A stretch of DNA of 56,129 bases from Nitrospirota bacterium (GCA_020027965.1 JAHRHE010000005.1:1-56129); one strand, 5' to 3'; positions 40,470-49,776 are shown, numbered from the stretch's first letter. Translations and numbers: made by a program. The notes: generated by a model not told the origin, from the sequence alone.

Positions 40470-43400
40470 GAGGAGGGGGACTCCGACCGAACCTGGTCCC
40501 AGTCGCTGGCGTGATCATACACCCCGGCGGGTTTTTGGGCTACTGCCAAGTAGGCTTGATTGGCCATTGCAGAATAGATCCGTGGCTGGGAGGTGCCGCT
40601 GGAGAGAAGTAGCATGGCCAGTTCCTGCTTGTCAAAGAAGTGGAAGATCCCATTCGCCTCGGCGTGTCGGATCTTTCCCGAATTGTTCAGGAGCTGTCTG
40701 GCCTCGTCGATCTCGACCTGGTCGGTGGTCGTCTGGAGAAAGTTGCGGTAGATCTGGGAAAGATCGGCCTGGGGTTTGAGGTTCGTCAAGGCCAGGCGGC
40801 CCCCCGGAGCCAGGACCCGCACGAGTTCCTGTAGTGTCAGCAAGGGGTTCTGCAGGTAGCCGATGACCAGGTTGCAGACGATCCGATCGAATTGGTTATC
40901 GCGGAACGGGAGAGGCATGTTGAGGTCAACCCGGCTAAGATCCACGTTCAGAAACGGCTGCGGTCGGATAGCCTCCGGGATCTTGCCACGGAGATCCGTG
41001 ACCAACTTTTTGAAGTTGAAGCAGGCCTGCCTCAGCGCATGTGGCACAAAGTCAATCCCTACGTAATGTGGCGGGCGCCAGTCATCCCGAAGGCTGTCGC
41101 GCCGCTGATAGGCCTGGTTAAGCAGCAAGAACATACCAAAGTTCCCGTTCCCGCAACCCGCGTCCAGGATGATTTCACCCCGGTTAAGCCCTCCCAGGAA
41201 CCCATAGATCATATCCAGGAGGCGCCAGAAGTCAGAAACGTTCACGACGTAATGAAAATGATCGAGATAGTCCCGCCAGAACTCGAGGTTTTCAAACTGG
41301 GACATCTGGTGCCTGGCACGGGCACGCTCTCGCTCCACTCGACTCTGGAGGCCGATGTCTCGCTGGGAGGGTTCGCGCACCTCTGCCGGGCGCGACGGAA
41401 GATCGAGCGCATCCGAACAGCAGGTCACGATCTGACGGAACACCGCTCGGGCTTTTCGCGGGTTCTCGTTCAGGCGGTGGAGCGCTTCTGGAATCAGATA
41501 GAACCGTCTCAGGTTGGTCCCGAGGGCGTCCTGGACCGCTCTGACAGAGTCCGCGTCAACCCAGAGGTCGTGCTCCGCCATGAAGAGGACAACGGGAACG
41601 CGGATCTCTCGGGCGTCGCGGATCGTAGACTGGAGGTCGGCAAAGCCCTGGGTGATGGCATCCTCCAACCACGGCTCCGCGCTGATGTTGAAGCCGAGCA
41701 TATTGACCGCTCCGCGCCGGACACCGCGCAAGTAGGCACCGATGTAGTCCTCCTGATGGACCGCTGATAAGGTGGCCTGCACGTCCACCACCCCCGTCAG
41801 GACCACAAGGAGCGCGGCCCTTCGATCATTCGCCATCTGCTTGAGTGCCACCCGTCCAGCTAAACTCGTGCTGACCACCGCGATTCGACTGTCTGGCCAG
41901 GTGCGTTCCGCGTAGCTCAACACCTCAGAGAGGTCCTGTCTCAGACCGGTTAGGGTAAATTGCAGGATATCGCCTTCGCTTTCCCCGACGTGGTCGGTAT
42001 GGTCATAGCGGAGGACGTGGAATCCGTTGTTGGCCAGGAAGTAGGCTAGGGTCAGGTACTCTTTCTTGGTCTCCCCGTAGCCTGGCGAGATGATCACGAC
42101 CGGAGACCCGGGTGGCAGGCCCTGCTTGGGATGGTCATAGTACGCGGCGATGCGCTTTTCTGTCTCCGTCTTCCACTCGATCAATTCGCTCGCCAGGCTG
42201 GCATCCTCGTCGCACGGCTTGACGTCGGCCGGCTCAGTGAGAAGGCGTGCAGCCAATTCGGCTACCCTTCGCCGCGCCTCCTCATTGCGGTGCAGAAATC
42301 GAAGACCGACGAGATGGGTGCCGAGGCTGTCCGTGAATTTCGGATCGGCTTGGGTGTTCGTTTGTATCCAGACGACCTCGCTGTGGATGGCGTAGTCGTC
42401 TGCCGCCCCCTGTTCCTCCTGCCCTTCACGTGCGAGCGCACTGGGTGGAGCCAGGTGCAGCACCACGCGTTGCCTTAGAAGATCAGGAGAAGACCGCACT
42501 CGCAGGCAGGCCCCGTCCATACTCAGGTTCAGAGTGAGCGCGGCGTACTGGGCGGTCTCCTGCGGTTCAGCAGACGTCGGCACGTTCACATGGGCGGGTA
42601 GTGAGAGGCTCACTCGGGTCGCCAGGCGCTGCTCCGATGAGGAACTCGTTTTCGGCTCGGAGGTGGGACGGTGAAGCAAGCCGCCCTGCGGGGGATCGCT
42701 GCCCGACAACCCGACTTCCACCAGCAGGTCTCCAGTATCCTGGGGCTCCAGCAGGCCGGTGATCGTCATCTGGACCGCACCCTCGCGGAGTGCCTCGAGG
42801 TAGGAGCTCAGGATCAACTCCTCCGTGGTGCCAAGCGCCGCAAATCCGACGGCCACGCCGAAACGCGGGGTGGCTCCAGGCCTCGGAAGGTAGCCTCCAG
42901 GGTTCGCTTGCTCACGGATGCCGAGCACGGTGCCTCGGATTTCGAGCACTCCTCCCCCATTCACGATACCCAACTGTATCGGTTGACCTTCAGTGCACGG
43001 AATGGCCTCCGGGAAGGTCATGTAGAGCCCGCCGCGGCTGAGGTTGACTGTCGTACCTTCCCAGGCGCTGCCGTTCAGGCTCAGTCGGGTGTCGAGCTGC
43101 CGAGCGAGGCGTGGCGAGCGCCGGCGTTCGAACGCCGACTGCGTCCCTCCCGTCTGTAAGAGCGCAGCAGTGCCCAGTGGTCCCGCAAGACAGGCCTCAG
43201 GCAGAGCCGGTTCGGCCGATTGGGTTTCAGTTTGCCCGACCCGTACTCCGGCTGAAGAGGCTTCGGTCAACGGGGACTGGCCGGCACTATGGCCCATGCT
43301 GGCCAGGGGATCCAACTCAGTGACGGCGGCATCTTCGGAAGGAGTCTGCCACGGACTTCCGATCTCCAGGCGTTGGATCTTCTCTCGGAGTCGTTGGATC

Positions 43401-44299
43401 TCTTCCACAATTCCGGGCAGTCGGTCCGCCAGGTCTGGGTCCAATTGACGGAAAGGCGTCCAGTCGGGGAATTTCTGGTCCCGGAGGGGCTGCCCCCACC
43501 GCGGTACTGAGACACGTGTAGTGAGGTCACGCAGCACACCGACGGTGCCCAGGAACTCCCGCTGCGGGCCGTAGAGGCCGGCCGCGTTGAGTTCGATGGC
43601 GATGGGATTCCCACGATGGGTGCCGAGGTGTCTTGGCAACAACAGCAACTGAAAGTTGCGTGTCGCCCTCGCTCCTGTCCGCCGTTCGTTGAATCGTCGT
43701 GCCGCCAGGGGTTGCTCACGCGAGTCCAGGAGCGCCGCATAGTGGGCTCCGATCAACTCCTGAGGTTTGTATCCCAGCAGGGGACCGATGCTTGGGGTCA
43801 CAAAGGAAAATCTTGCGTTGGCATCCAGTTCATAGACCACGTCGGAGATGTGTTCTATCAGACGTCGGTACTGCTCGCTGCGCCTCAGACGCAGCCGCAA
43901 CTCACGTTTTTCGAGCAGTTCCAGCGTGACCAGCGGCAACTCCGATAAAAACGCAGGGGTCTTCTTGTAGAGATAGTAATCGGCTCCCGCCTTTATCACG
44001 CTGACGGCTGTGAGCAAATCCTGGCGGTCGGCCTGGACGATGATGGCTGCATCGGGAGCTCGTCGCCTGAGTTCCGGTAGGATCTCGAAGCCGTTTCGAC
44101 CGTGGAGGCGCTCGTCCAGCACGATGACGTGCCAATCCTGTGTGGACGCCCGTTCCAATGCCTCTTCGCCCGATTGGACGGCCTCCGCCTTGCAGCCAGG
44201 GAATACCCCTTCCATGCTGATCACCGTCAGGCGGCTATCCTCGGCCTGCCCATTCACCACGAGCAAACTGACCGGGCCAACTGGTTGCAAGGAATCCAT
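40466..44299 (-). CDS. REC-PAS-PilZ-PilZ-LuxD-like hydrolase-methyltransferase protein
   Basis: A 1277-residue soluble multidomain protein. Receiver 9-130: phospho-acceptor D62 and K112 are present, although the usual acidic pair at the start is weak. PAS 140-262 (VYELDANARFSFVTPSIGPLLGY). Coiled stretch 295-313. PilZ 1, 390-505: RRRSPR then NLSRGG. PilZ 2, 555-690: RLATR then NLSMDG. These are the RxxxR and N/DxSxxG c-di-GMP-binding motifs. LuxD-like acyl-ACP thioesterase/acyltransferase 730-960: NGFHVLRYDHTDHVG, nucleophile S812 in STSLAGR, D911, H941. Class I SAM methyltransferase 1003-1260: ILDAGCGNGNFG, GIDFVPHAL, RVLAPGGRLALTNLK. GGAGAG precedes the ATG. First gene of the operon with the kinase. 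I know of no described protein with this order of domains. Confidence 0.9.
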   Translation of the reverse strand: MDSLQPVGPVSLLVVNGQAEDSRLTVISMEGVFPGCKAEAVQSGEEALERASTQDWHVIVLDERLHGRNGFEILPELRRRAPDAAIIVQADRQDLLTAVSVIKAGADYYLYKKTPAFLSELPLVTLELLEKRELRLRLRRSEQYRRLIEHISDVVYELDANARFSFVTPSIGPLLGYKPQELIGAHYAALLDSREQPLAARRFNERRTGARATRNFQLLLLPRHLGTHRGNPIAIELNAAGLYGPQREFLGTVGVLRDLTTRVSVPRWGQPLRDQKFPDWTPFRQLDPDLADRLPGIVEEIQRLREKIQRLEIGSPWQTPSEDAAVTELDPLASMGHSAGQSPLTEASSAGVRVGQTETQSAEPALPEACLAGPLGTAALLQTGGTQSAFERRRSPRLARQLDTRLSLNGSAWEGTTVNLSRGGLYMTFPEAIPCTEGQPIQLGIVNGGGVLEIRGTVLGIREQANPGGYLPRPGATPRFGVAVGFAALGTTEELILSSYLEALREGAVQMTITGLLEPQDTGDLLVEVGLSGSDPPQGGLLHRPTSEPKTSSSSEQRLATRVSLSLPAHVNVPTSAEPQETAQYAALTLNLSMDGACLRVRSSPDLLRQRVVLHLAPPSALAREGQEEQGAADDYAIHSEVVWIQTNTQADPKFTDSLGTHLVGLRFLHRNEEARRRVAELAARLLTEPADVKPCDEDASLASELIEWKTETEKRIAAYYDHPKQGLPPGSPVVIISPGYGETKKEYLTLAYFLANNGFHVLRYDHTDHVGESEGDILQFTLTGLRQDLSEVLSYAERTWPDSRIAVVSTSLAGRVALKQMANDRRAALLVVLTGVVDVQATLSAVHQEDYIGAYLRGVRRGAVNMLGFNISAEPWLEDAITQGFADLQSTIRDAREIRVPVVLFMAEHDLWVDADSVRAVQDALGTNLRRFYLIPEALHRLNENPRKARAVFRQIVTCCSDALDLPSRPAEVREPSQRDIGLQSRVERERARARHQMSQFENLEFWRDYLDHFHYVVNVSDFWRLLDMIYGFLGGLNRGEIILDAGCGNGNFGMFLLLNQAYQRRDSLRDDWRPPHYVGIDFVPHALRQACFNFKKLVTDLRGKIPEAIRPQPFLNVDLSRVDLNMPLPFRDNQFDRIVCNLVIGYLQNPLLTLQELVRVLAPGGRLALTNLKPQADLSQIYRNFLQTTTDQVEIDEARQLLNNSGKIRHAEANGIFHFFDKQELAMLLLSSGTSQPRIYSAMANQAYLAVAQKPAGVYDHASDWDQVRSESPSS

Positions 44300-45354
44300 T
44301 CAAGCACTCTCCGAATCGTCGCTCTGCCTCATGGTCTTGTCATGTCGCCACAGCCGCCTCAGTGGTGTGGCGTTCGTTCGCGACGGGACAACTGCAAGGT
44401 CGGCCTCGCGTCTGGGTGGGAGAACGAAGAGGTGCGGAGGAAAAGGGATGGGTGGGAGTATGTCCCTGCTGGAGAGCGACTCTGCTAAACCATCCATATG
44501 GCGACATGGTATTCCGAGCGGGACCTCCAGGGGCCCAGCCTGCGTGCGCGCCGCCAACGATTCCAAGGCTTATACGCAGCAAATCCGCAGCTTTTGTATG
44601 CATGTGTATGCATGATCCAAACCATTCTCCGGCACGGAGCAAGCCAGCAAGTAGAGTCCACCGAGCAGCTAACAGGCGCGACGGTCTACGAAGCTCGAGA
44701 AATCCACTGGCAAGACGGAGGGTTGGGGGAGAGCGGTGACGGAAAAAGGCAAGTGAGCGAGAACAGGAACCATTCTCTCCGAGTGGTCGCCTTGACAGGT
44801 GGGGGATAGGAAGGCTCGACACAAGAGAAAGGAGAGAATTTATAAAATTACATAAATCCAACATGTTATGGTTGTCAACCTGGAACGAGACCACAGGAAG
44901 CCTTGTGCAACAGTTTTCCCAAGTTTTCCTCAAGGTTCGAGTAATGACGAGGGCGTGTGAACAAAATTGACCGACTTGCGGGCTGGTAGTGCTATGGCCA
45001 TGTCTATCTCATTGTTAATGAAAGTATCTCACGATGAGTACAATTTTGTACAGAAAAAACGCTTCTCCGCGTCGTATGCCCAATTGGTAGGCACTCGACG
45101 CAGAAGCCACTGATTCAGCAACGGAAGCGGTCTGCCCAGGCTTGGGAAAACCCACGTCACTCTTTCAGGCTGCACCCCGCTCAGCTTCCTGCTGCTTCTG
45201 CGCTGAGTTCTGTGGAGAGCTCTGTGGAAAGGGCGGGCTTGTCCGGGAGGCAGAAGGAAAGGCTGCCGTGGGGGCTGCCTGCGCAGATGCCCCATCCTGA
45301 CAGGTGGAGGAGCGCAGCCCCGAGGAGGTGTGCCCGCGACAATAGGTCGAGCCG
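44300..45354. other. Long non-coding upstream region of the effector operon
   Basis: About 1 kb with no convincing gene; open frames are low-complexity. It has an AT-rich island at 44835-44880, where the minus strand reads TTGACA (44878-44873), a 17-base spacer and TTATGT, a possible promoter with a poor -10, roughly 550 bases before the effector start. The GTACAA palindrome lies at 45038. Confidence 0.4.
45038..45051. promoter_or_regulatory. Palindrome GTACAA-N2-TTGTAC
   Basis: Arms identical to those of 36118-36133 with a TT centre. It lies in the long region upstream of the effector operon. Confidence 0.4.
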
Positions 45355-46350
45355 TCACGGGGCTAGGGCTGCGCGTTCCGTCGGGCACACTCCAGGGGTC
45401 ATGTAGAGCAAGTAGTTGCCCATCCCGTGTTGGACGCGGGAGTCATGCAGCGGGTGGTGATAGACCATGACCATTTCGTATTCATCCTTCATGGTCACTG
45501 AGAACCCGCGCGCATCCCGGTAGACCTGGTGGGGCTGGAACGCGATGAATGTTCCATCCTGCGCCACGTCGGGAACGGTGCGCAGCAAGGTTTGATTGGT
45601 CGTCTTGTTCTCAAGGGCGATGAGGAGCAACTCGTCGTGACCGTGGGGATAGGCGAATTTGACGCATCCGTCCATTCGGAATTTGAGCGGCGCCGACAGG
45701 ACGTGCACACCGGGTGTGATCTCAATCCCCTCGTCCGTCTGTTCTTTACCCCGCTCGCCGAACTTGCTGAAGCAGACGATGTTCACCCCTACCTGGTACA
45801 CGTCCATTGCCTTCATCGGGACGCCTTCGGGGGCCATCTCCATCGTAAAGGTGGCCATGACGTCCTTGGTCGGCGGCGCCTTATGGTAGAAGGCCACGAC
45901 CGACATGAGATTCTGGCCCTTTCCCAGCTTCACGCCGTAGCCTTCTGGAAAGCGCGCCTCCGTCATCTCCAGGCCGGCGCCCGAGAAGAAGAGCGGCTCT
46001 CCAGGGCAGGACACACTAGGGCTGTCGTTGTTGACCATGAGGATGTGGTGCAGATACTGTTGCGGGAGCGGCTTGCCCTCCTTGGTGAACACTGCCGATT
46101 TGTAGGCGATGAGGTACATGTCTCTGGGAAGCTGGAAGTTATGCTTGGGCATGCTGGCCGCCAGGTCACCGTCATGCGGGGATGGGAGATCGATCGGCCC
46201 GAACGTCAGCGTGACGGTGTTCCCTTCGATCGTCACTTTGGTGGTCGTTTGGCCTTTGAGAGTAGGCACAGCGTGATCATGATTGCCGGCCCCGAATGCC
46301 GGTCCAACCCACGCGAGCACCAACAGTGCAGCCAACAGCACCCGGTTCAT
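45355..46350 (-). CDS. Secreted protein resembling SURNod19/PHM-type beta-sandwich proteins
   Basis: A 331-residue exported protein. A clean signal peptide (MNRVLLAALLVLAWVGPAFGA) is followed by an all-beta chain. Several His motifs are spaced along it: YLHHILM (about 100), FYHK (about 155), YPHGHDE (about 235) and VYHHPLHD (about 300). The YLHH segment and a GLEMTEARFPEGYG region recall SURNod19 and copper type II monooxygenase-like proteins. Copper binding is only a suggestion. GGAGGAG stands six bases before the ATG. Downstream of the SnoaL-like secreted gene, 70 bases apart on the same strand, so perhaps one operon. Confidence 0.6.
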   Translation of the reverse strand: MNRVLLAALLVLAWVGPAFGAGNHDHAVPTLKGQTTTKVTIEGNTVTLTFGPIDLPSPHDGDLAASMPKHNFQLPRDMYLIAYKSAVFTKEGKPLPQQYLHHILMVNNDSPSVSCPGEPLFFSGAGLEMTEARFPEGYGVKLGKGQNLMSVVAFYHKAPPTKDVMATFTMEMAPEGVPMKAMDVYQVGVNIVCFSKFGERGKEQTDEGIEITPGVHVLSAPLKFRMDGCVKFAYPHGHDELLLIALENKTTNQTLLRTVPDVAQDGTFIAFQPHQVYRDARGFSVTMKDEYEMVMVYHHPLHDSRVQHGMGNYLLYMTPGVCPTERAALAP

Positions 46351-46419
46351 AACTCCTCCGTTCTCATGTGAAAAACGATCTCGAAAACTCGGCCGTCTGT
46401 GCGCTGGGAGCCCCCTCCC

Positions 46420-47313
46420 TTACGGCGAGGGAACCGGTATACGCGATTCGGACTGAAGGCGCTTCCAGACATACTTGCCGCCCCATTGGCGGGGGGGAAT
46501 ATTTTTCCTATCCCCGACCCTCGTGTACCACCAGACGCCCTCTGCCTCGGTTCGATCGTCCGAGAGCAGAATTTCGAATCCGCCCTCCCGGTCATTGCCG
46601 GGTTGATGCCAGGTCCCCTGCCACAGGCGATCGGTGAATCCGGTGGTGGAAATCCTTCCGCCCTGCCAGGGATAGGTTCCATTCCCGCTCCGGTCCAGTG
46701 TGGCGACGTAGGATTTGTCCTCTTCCTGAATTTCCCATGTGCCGCTCAGGTCCGGCCTCTCCGTCCCAGTTCCGGCAATTGCCGCTGCCTGCGCCCCAGA
46801 TCCCGCATCAACGGCAACCGAGGGTCCGGGTCCGGTGCTTCGGGACGATTCGTGCCAGGCGACCAGCAGCCACCGACCATCGCGTCGCTCCAGGACACCC
46901 GTTTCCCGGAGGGGAAGCACGGTGCGCCGCGGATCCTGCGAGCTTCCGACGTATCGGATATAGTCCAGTTCCATCGCGAACCAGGCGGTCTCACCGCGGG
47001 TCCATATCCTCAGGTCGATGATCGGAATCTCCAGCCGCGCCACTGAGTCGAACTCTTGCTTCATCTCTTGAGCGAAGTCGTTCCACCCCACATACTTCCT
47101 GCCCCCAATGGAATAACTGATGATGTCGGGATCTTGCGCCATGAGCTTCTGCATAGTGGCCAGGTCCTTCGAAGCATTCGCCCGGACGAGGGCCCGCACC
47201 ACCTCTTCGGGGCCGCTGGGCCCTGCTGCACGTCCGTTTGTCGTCGCGCACAGCAGCAACGCAGCGACAGAGAGCACAAGGGGCCAGAGCCGATCGCTTC
47301 GCAAGGCGCACAC
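46420..47313 (-). CDS. Secreted SnoaL/NTF2-like protein
   Basis: A 297-residue exported protein starting at GTG 47313 with a signal peptide ending near GRAAG. Residues 33-155 form a SnoaL/DUF4440 (NTF2-like) domain: EEVVRALVRANASKDLATMQKLMAQDPDIISYSIGGRKYVGWNDF and, later, ETGVLERRDGRWLLVAWHES. Residues 185-297 are a second, beta-rich part with several Trp (LSGTWEIQEEDKSYVATLDRSGNGTYPWQGG, GTWHQPGN, GVWWYTR). Function unknown. It precedes the SURNod19-like gene on the same strand. Confidence 0.75.
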   Translation of the reverse strand: MCALRSDRLWPLVLSVAALLLCATTNGRAAGPSGPEEVVRALVRANASKDLATMQKLMAQDPDIISYSIGGRKYVGWNDFAQEMKQEFDSVARLEIPIIDLRIWTRGETAWFAMELDYIRYVGSSQDPRRTVLPLRETGVLERRDGRWLLVAWHESSRSTGPGPSVAVDAGSGAQAAAIAGTGTERPDLSGTWEIQEEDKSYVATLDRSGNGTYPWQGGRISTTGFTDRLWQGTWHQPGNDREGGFEILLSDDRTEAEGVWWYTRVGDRKNIPPRQWGGKYVWKRLQSESRIPVPSP

Positions 47314-47546
47314 TCATTCTGCAGTGACGAGACCGATGCACCGCTGTGTTCTGTTCTCTCTTCTTGGAGGGAATCGGTGGAATGTTAGCGTGGTAGGCTA
47401 CACGGCTCCGGCAATCCTTGTCAAATGTTTTTCCCGGGAAGACGGATCTGGCGTACGAAACGACACGTTTCCTTCACAGAAGCAACCGAACTCAGCGACC
47501 CGCAGAACCGCCGCTATCAATCAGGCGCGGCAGGTGCACGAGAGGA

Positions 47547-48335
47547 CTACCCCGCGCGTTCGGACGCCAGGGCGCCGGGGGTCACAACCACGACCGTTGT
47601 ATTATCAACTCCGCCATGGTCGTTCGCTGCCTGAATGAGCGCGCGGCAAGCGAGTTCCGGCGACCGAGTGGCTCCGAGAAGGATCTCGACGATATTGGCG
47701 TCGTCGAGCATCTTGGTCAATCCGTCCGAACACAGCAGGAACCTATCGGAGGGTTTGAGTCTGAAAGTGTACAGGTCGGCCTCGACCTGGGGGTCGGTTC
47801 CCAGGGCGCGGGTTAACACATGGCGCAGCGGATGGACCAACGCCTCCTCAGGCGAAAGGAGCCCGACCCTGACGTGGTCCTCCACCAGTGAGTGATCTCT
47901 CGTCACAGGGGTCAGGGTCCGCCCCCGAAGCAGGTAGGCGCGGCTATCGCCGATGTGAGCGACGGTGGCGTGCGCAATCGGGCCACAGGCAATACGGAGC
48001 GCCACAACAGTCGTACCCATGCCGGCGAGCTCGGAGCGCTGGAGAGCGAGTTGACGAATGGTCCGATTCGACGCGGCAATGGCTCTGCGCAATTCCGTCT
48101 CCCTCTGAGCCGGGTCTGTCGCATTGAGCCCTGGTTGGGCGTTCATGTGCGCCTCGGCTCTGATCGATGCCGTGAGGACTTCCACAGCCGACCGGCTCGC
48201 CACGTCGCCGCCAGGATGCCCACCCATGCCATCGGCGACGATCCAGAGCTGGAGGTCGTTTTCGACGGCGTAGGCATCCTGGTTGGACGGCCGGACCTGC
48301 CCCACATTCGTCAACCCGGCGCCGTGCCAACTCAT
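47547..48335 (-). CDS. PP2C-family Ser/Thr protein phosphatase
   Basis: A 262-residue PP2C/PPM phosphatase (Stp/PrpC type). Metal-binding motifs run in order: TNVGQVRPSNQDA, ADGMGGHPGGDVAS, GTTVVAL, HIGDSRAYL, LTRALGTD, CSDGLTKML and GGVDNTTVVVV. The ATG at 48335 overlaps the stop of the nuclease gene upstream (ATGA); a GTG at 48353 is an alternative. No Ser/Thr kinase is seen in the window. Confidence 0.93.
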   Translation of the reverse strand: MSWHGAGLTNVGQVRPSNQDAYAVENDLQLWIVADGMGGHPGGDVASRSAVEVLTASIRAEAHMNAQPGLNATDPAQRETELRRAIAASNRTIRQLALQRSELAGMGTTVVALRIACGPIAHATVAHIGDSRAYLLRGRTLTPVTRDHSLVEDHVRVGLLSPEEALVHPLRHVLTRALGTDPQVEADLYTFRLKPSDRFLLCSDGLTKMLDDANIVEILLGATRSPELACRALIQAANDHGGVDNTTVVVVTPGALASERAG

Positions 48336-49144
48336 AGCGCAGTGCGTGTCCACCCGGGTGAATCACCCTCACTGAAGGGGGTTAGGGCTGGGGCAGGTCC
48401 ATGGCGTTCGGCCAGCTGGGAGTAGATCCGTTCGGCCAGCGGCTCGAGGTTTCGAGTGTCCGACTCGTTGTAGCGCAACAGAACGTCGAGCGCACGGGCA
48501 TCTCCTGCGCGCCAGGCATGCCAGAGCCGGACCGCATCCCACCCGTCCAGACCACGGACCTCTGATTGGCGTTCGATACCCGCGAGTGTTTCGATGTGCT
48601 TGAGCCCTCCGCGCAATCCCAGGCGTCTGGCCGCAAAACACAGGTCGATGTGGGGCTGATCCAGCACCAGCCCAGGATACTTTGCCCGCAGGAACGGAAG
48701 ATCAAACACGCTTCCGAAGAAGGACACCAGCAGATCGTACCGGGACAGCTCCTGGTTGAGCCGTTCCTCGGTCAAGGATTCGCCGCGTACCAAGCTCGTC
48801 ATTCGGCCATTGCCGTAGAGTCCGACCACGGTGACCTCCCCATGATCAGGGGTGCCCCCGGTGGTCTCGAGGTCCAGGTAGACGGTTCGAGATTTGAACG
48901 CGTCATACAAGCGCCAGTGGTCACGCGGTTTTAGGCGTCTGGCGAAGAAGCGCGACTGCCGGTCCTCCAGGTGCCGGATGGCCGAAGCGATGTCCACATC
49001 ATACGTGCTCTTGCGCTCCGCGGAGATGCCGTACAGCGAGCGACAGGCGAGAAAGGTCAGCCAGTTTTGAACACCGTTGTGCCAGAGCCGGCGCTCCGTG
49101 GATTCGCCGATGCCCTTGAGGAGGATGAAGGTGGACTCGATCAT
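48332..49144 (-). CDS. YprB-like 3'-5' exonuclease (RNase H fold)
   Basis: A 270-residue protein. The N-terminal helix-hairpin-helix-like segment (KGIGESTERRLWHNGVQNWLTFL) is followed by a DEDD-type exonuclease core: D91 and E93 in YLDLETTG, DLLVSFFGSVFDLPFL, a GGLKHIE block and YNESDTRNL. This is the YprB/PF13482 family. The substrate is not known. The frame stays open to 49522, but only the ATG at 49144 gives the family N-terminus. Coupled to the PP2C gene by a four-base overlap. Confidence 0.87.
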   Translation of the reverse strand: MIESTFILLKGIGESTERRLWHNGVQNWLTFLACRSLYGISAERKSTYDVDIASAIRHLEDRQSRFFARRLKPRDHWRLYDAFKSRTVYLDLETTGGTPDHGEVTVVGLYGNGRMTSLVRGESLTEERLNQELSRYDLLVSFFGSVFDLPFLRAKYPGLVLDQPHIDLCFAARRLGLRGGLKHIETLAGIERQSEVRGLDGWDAVRLWHAWRAGDARALDVLLRYNESDTRNLEPLAERIYSQLAERHGPAPALTPFSEGDSPGWTRTAL

Positions 49145-49351
49145 AATGGCGGTGAGCGAAGCAGGAAGTCCTGCTCGGATTCTAACCTTGATTTCGAAAG
49201 GGAAACAAGATAAATTCCGCGTTGGACACAGTCGCTGCCCGATCGTGAGCACGGGTCCGTGCCCGTTGGACAGAGCGTATTGGACCCACACCGGAAGATC
49301 GTAAGGGCAGGGCAACCGCTTCATCAACCTGGAGTAGGACCGAGTCGCCGC

Positions 49352-49735
49352 ATGGGAGACCAAGCACGGCGGATCAGGATCTCCGTCGGATCGGTTAGCC
49401 TCGAAGCCGAGCTGAAGACCAGCAAGACCGCCGAGGCCATTTACGCTGCATTGCCCGTCGAGACCGCGCTCAACACGTGGGGCGAGGAGTTCTACTTCAG
49501 GATCCCCGGAGTGCAGGATCACCGCGAGACAGCGACCACGCAGGTGACGGTGGGCGACCTTGCCTACTGGGGGGCTGGTGGGGTGCTGGCGATCTTCTTC
49601 GGGCGGACACCGATGAGTGTTGGTCCGGATCCCGTACCGGCCGACCGTGTCAATGTGGTGGGACGTATCGTGGGCGATGCGTCCCTCCTGCGGCAGGCTA
49701 TGGAGGCGAAGAGAATTCGGGTCGAGAAGGTCTGA
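49352..49735 (+). CDS. Cyclophilin-like fold protein
   Basis: A 127-residue protein of the Cyclophil_like (PF04126) group: IRISVGSVSLEAELKTSKTAEAIYAALP, WGEEFYFRIPG, VTVGDLAYWGAGGVLAIFFGRTP and VVGRIVGDASLL. These small beta-barrel proteins resemble TM1367 from Thermotoga. Peptidyl-prolyl isomerase activity is not established for them. The ATG at 49352 starts just before the first strand. It precedes the first DUF507 gene by 41 bases. Confidence 0.85.
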   Translation: MGDQARRIRISVGSVSLEAELKTSKTAEAIYAALPVETALNTWGEEFYFRIPGVQDHRETATTQVTVGDLAYWGAGGVLAIFFGRTPMSVGPDPVPADRVNVVGRIVGDASLLRQAMEAKRIRVEKV

Positions 49736-49776
49736 TTCCGTTCGCCTCGAGCCCCGAGCCGGTTCACGAGGGATGC

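Noticed and set aside
44340-45028. Open frames in the region upstream of the effector operon
   Set aside because: They are short, rich in Arg/Pro/Ser, have no Shine-Dalgarno and no motif. The region is treated as regulatory.
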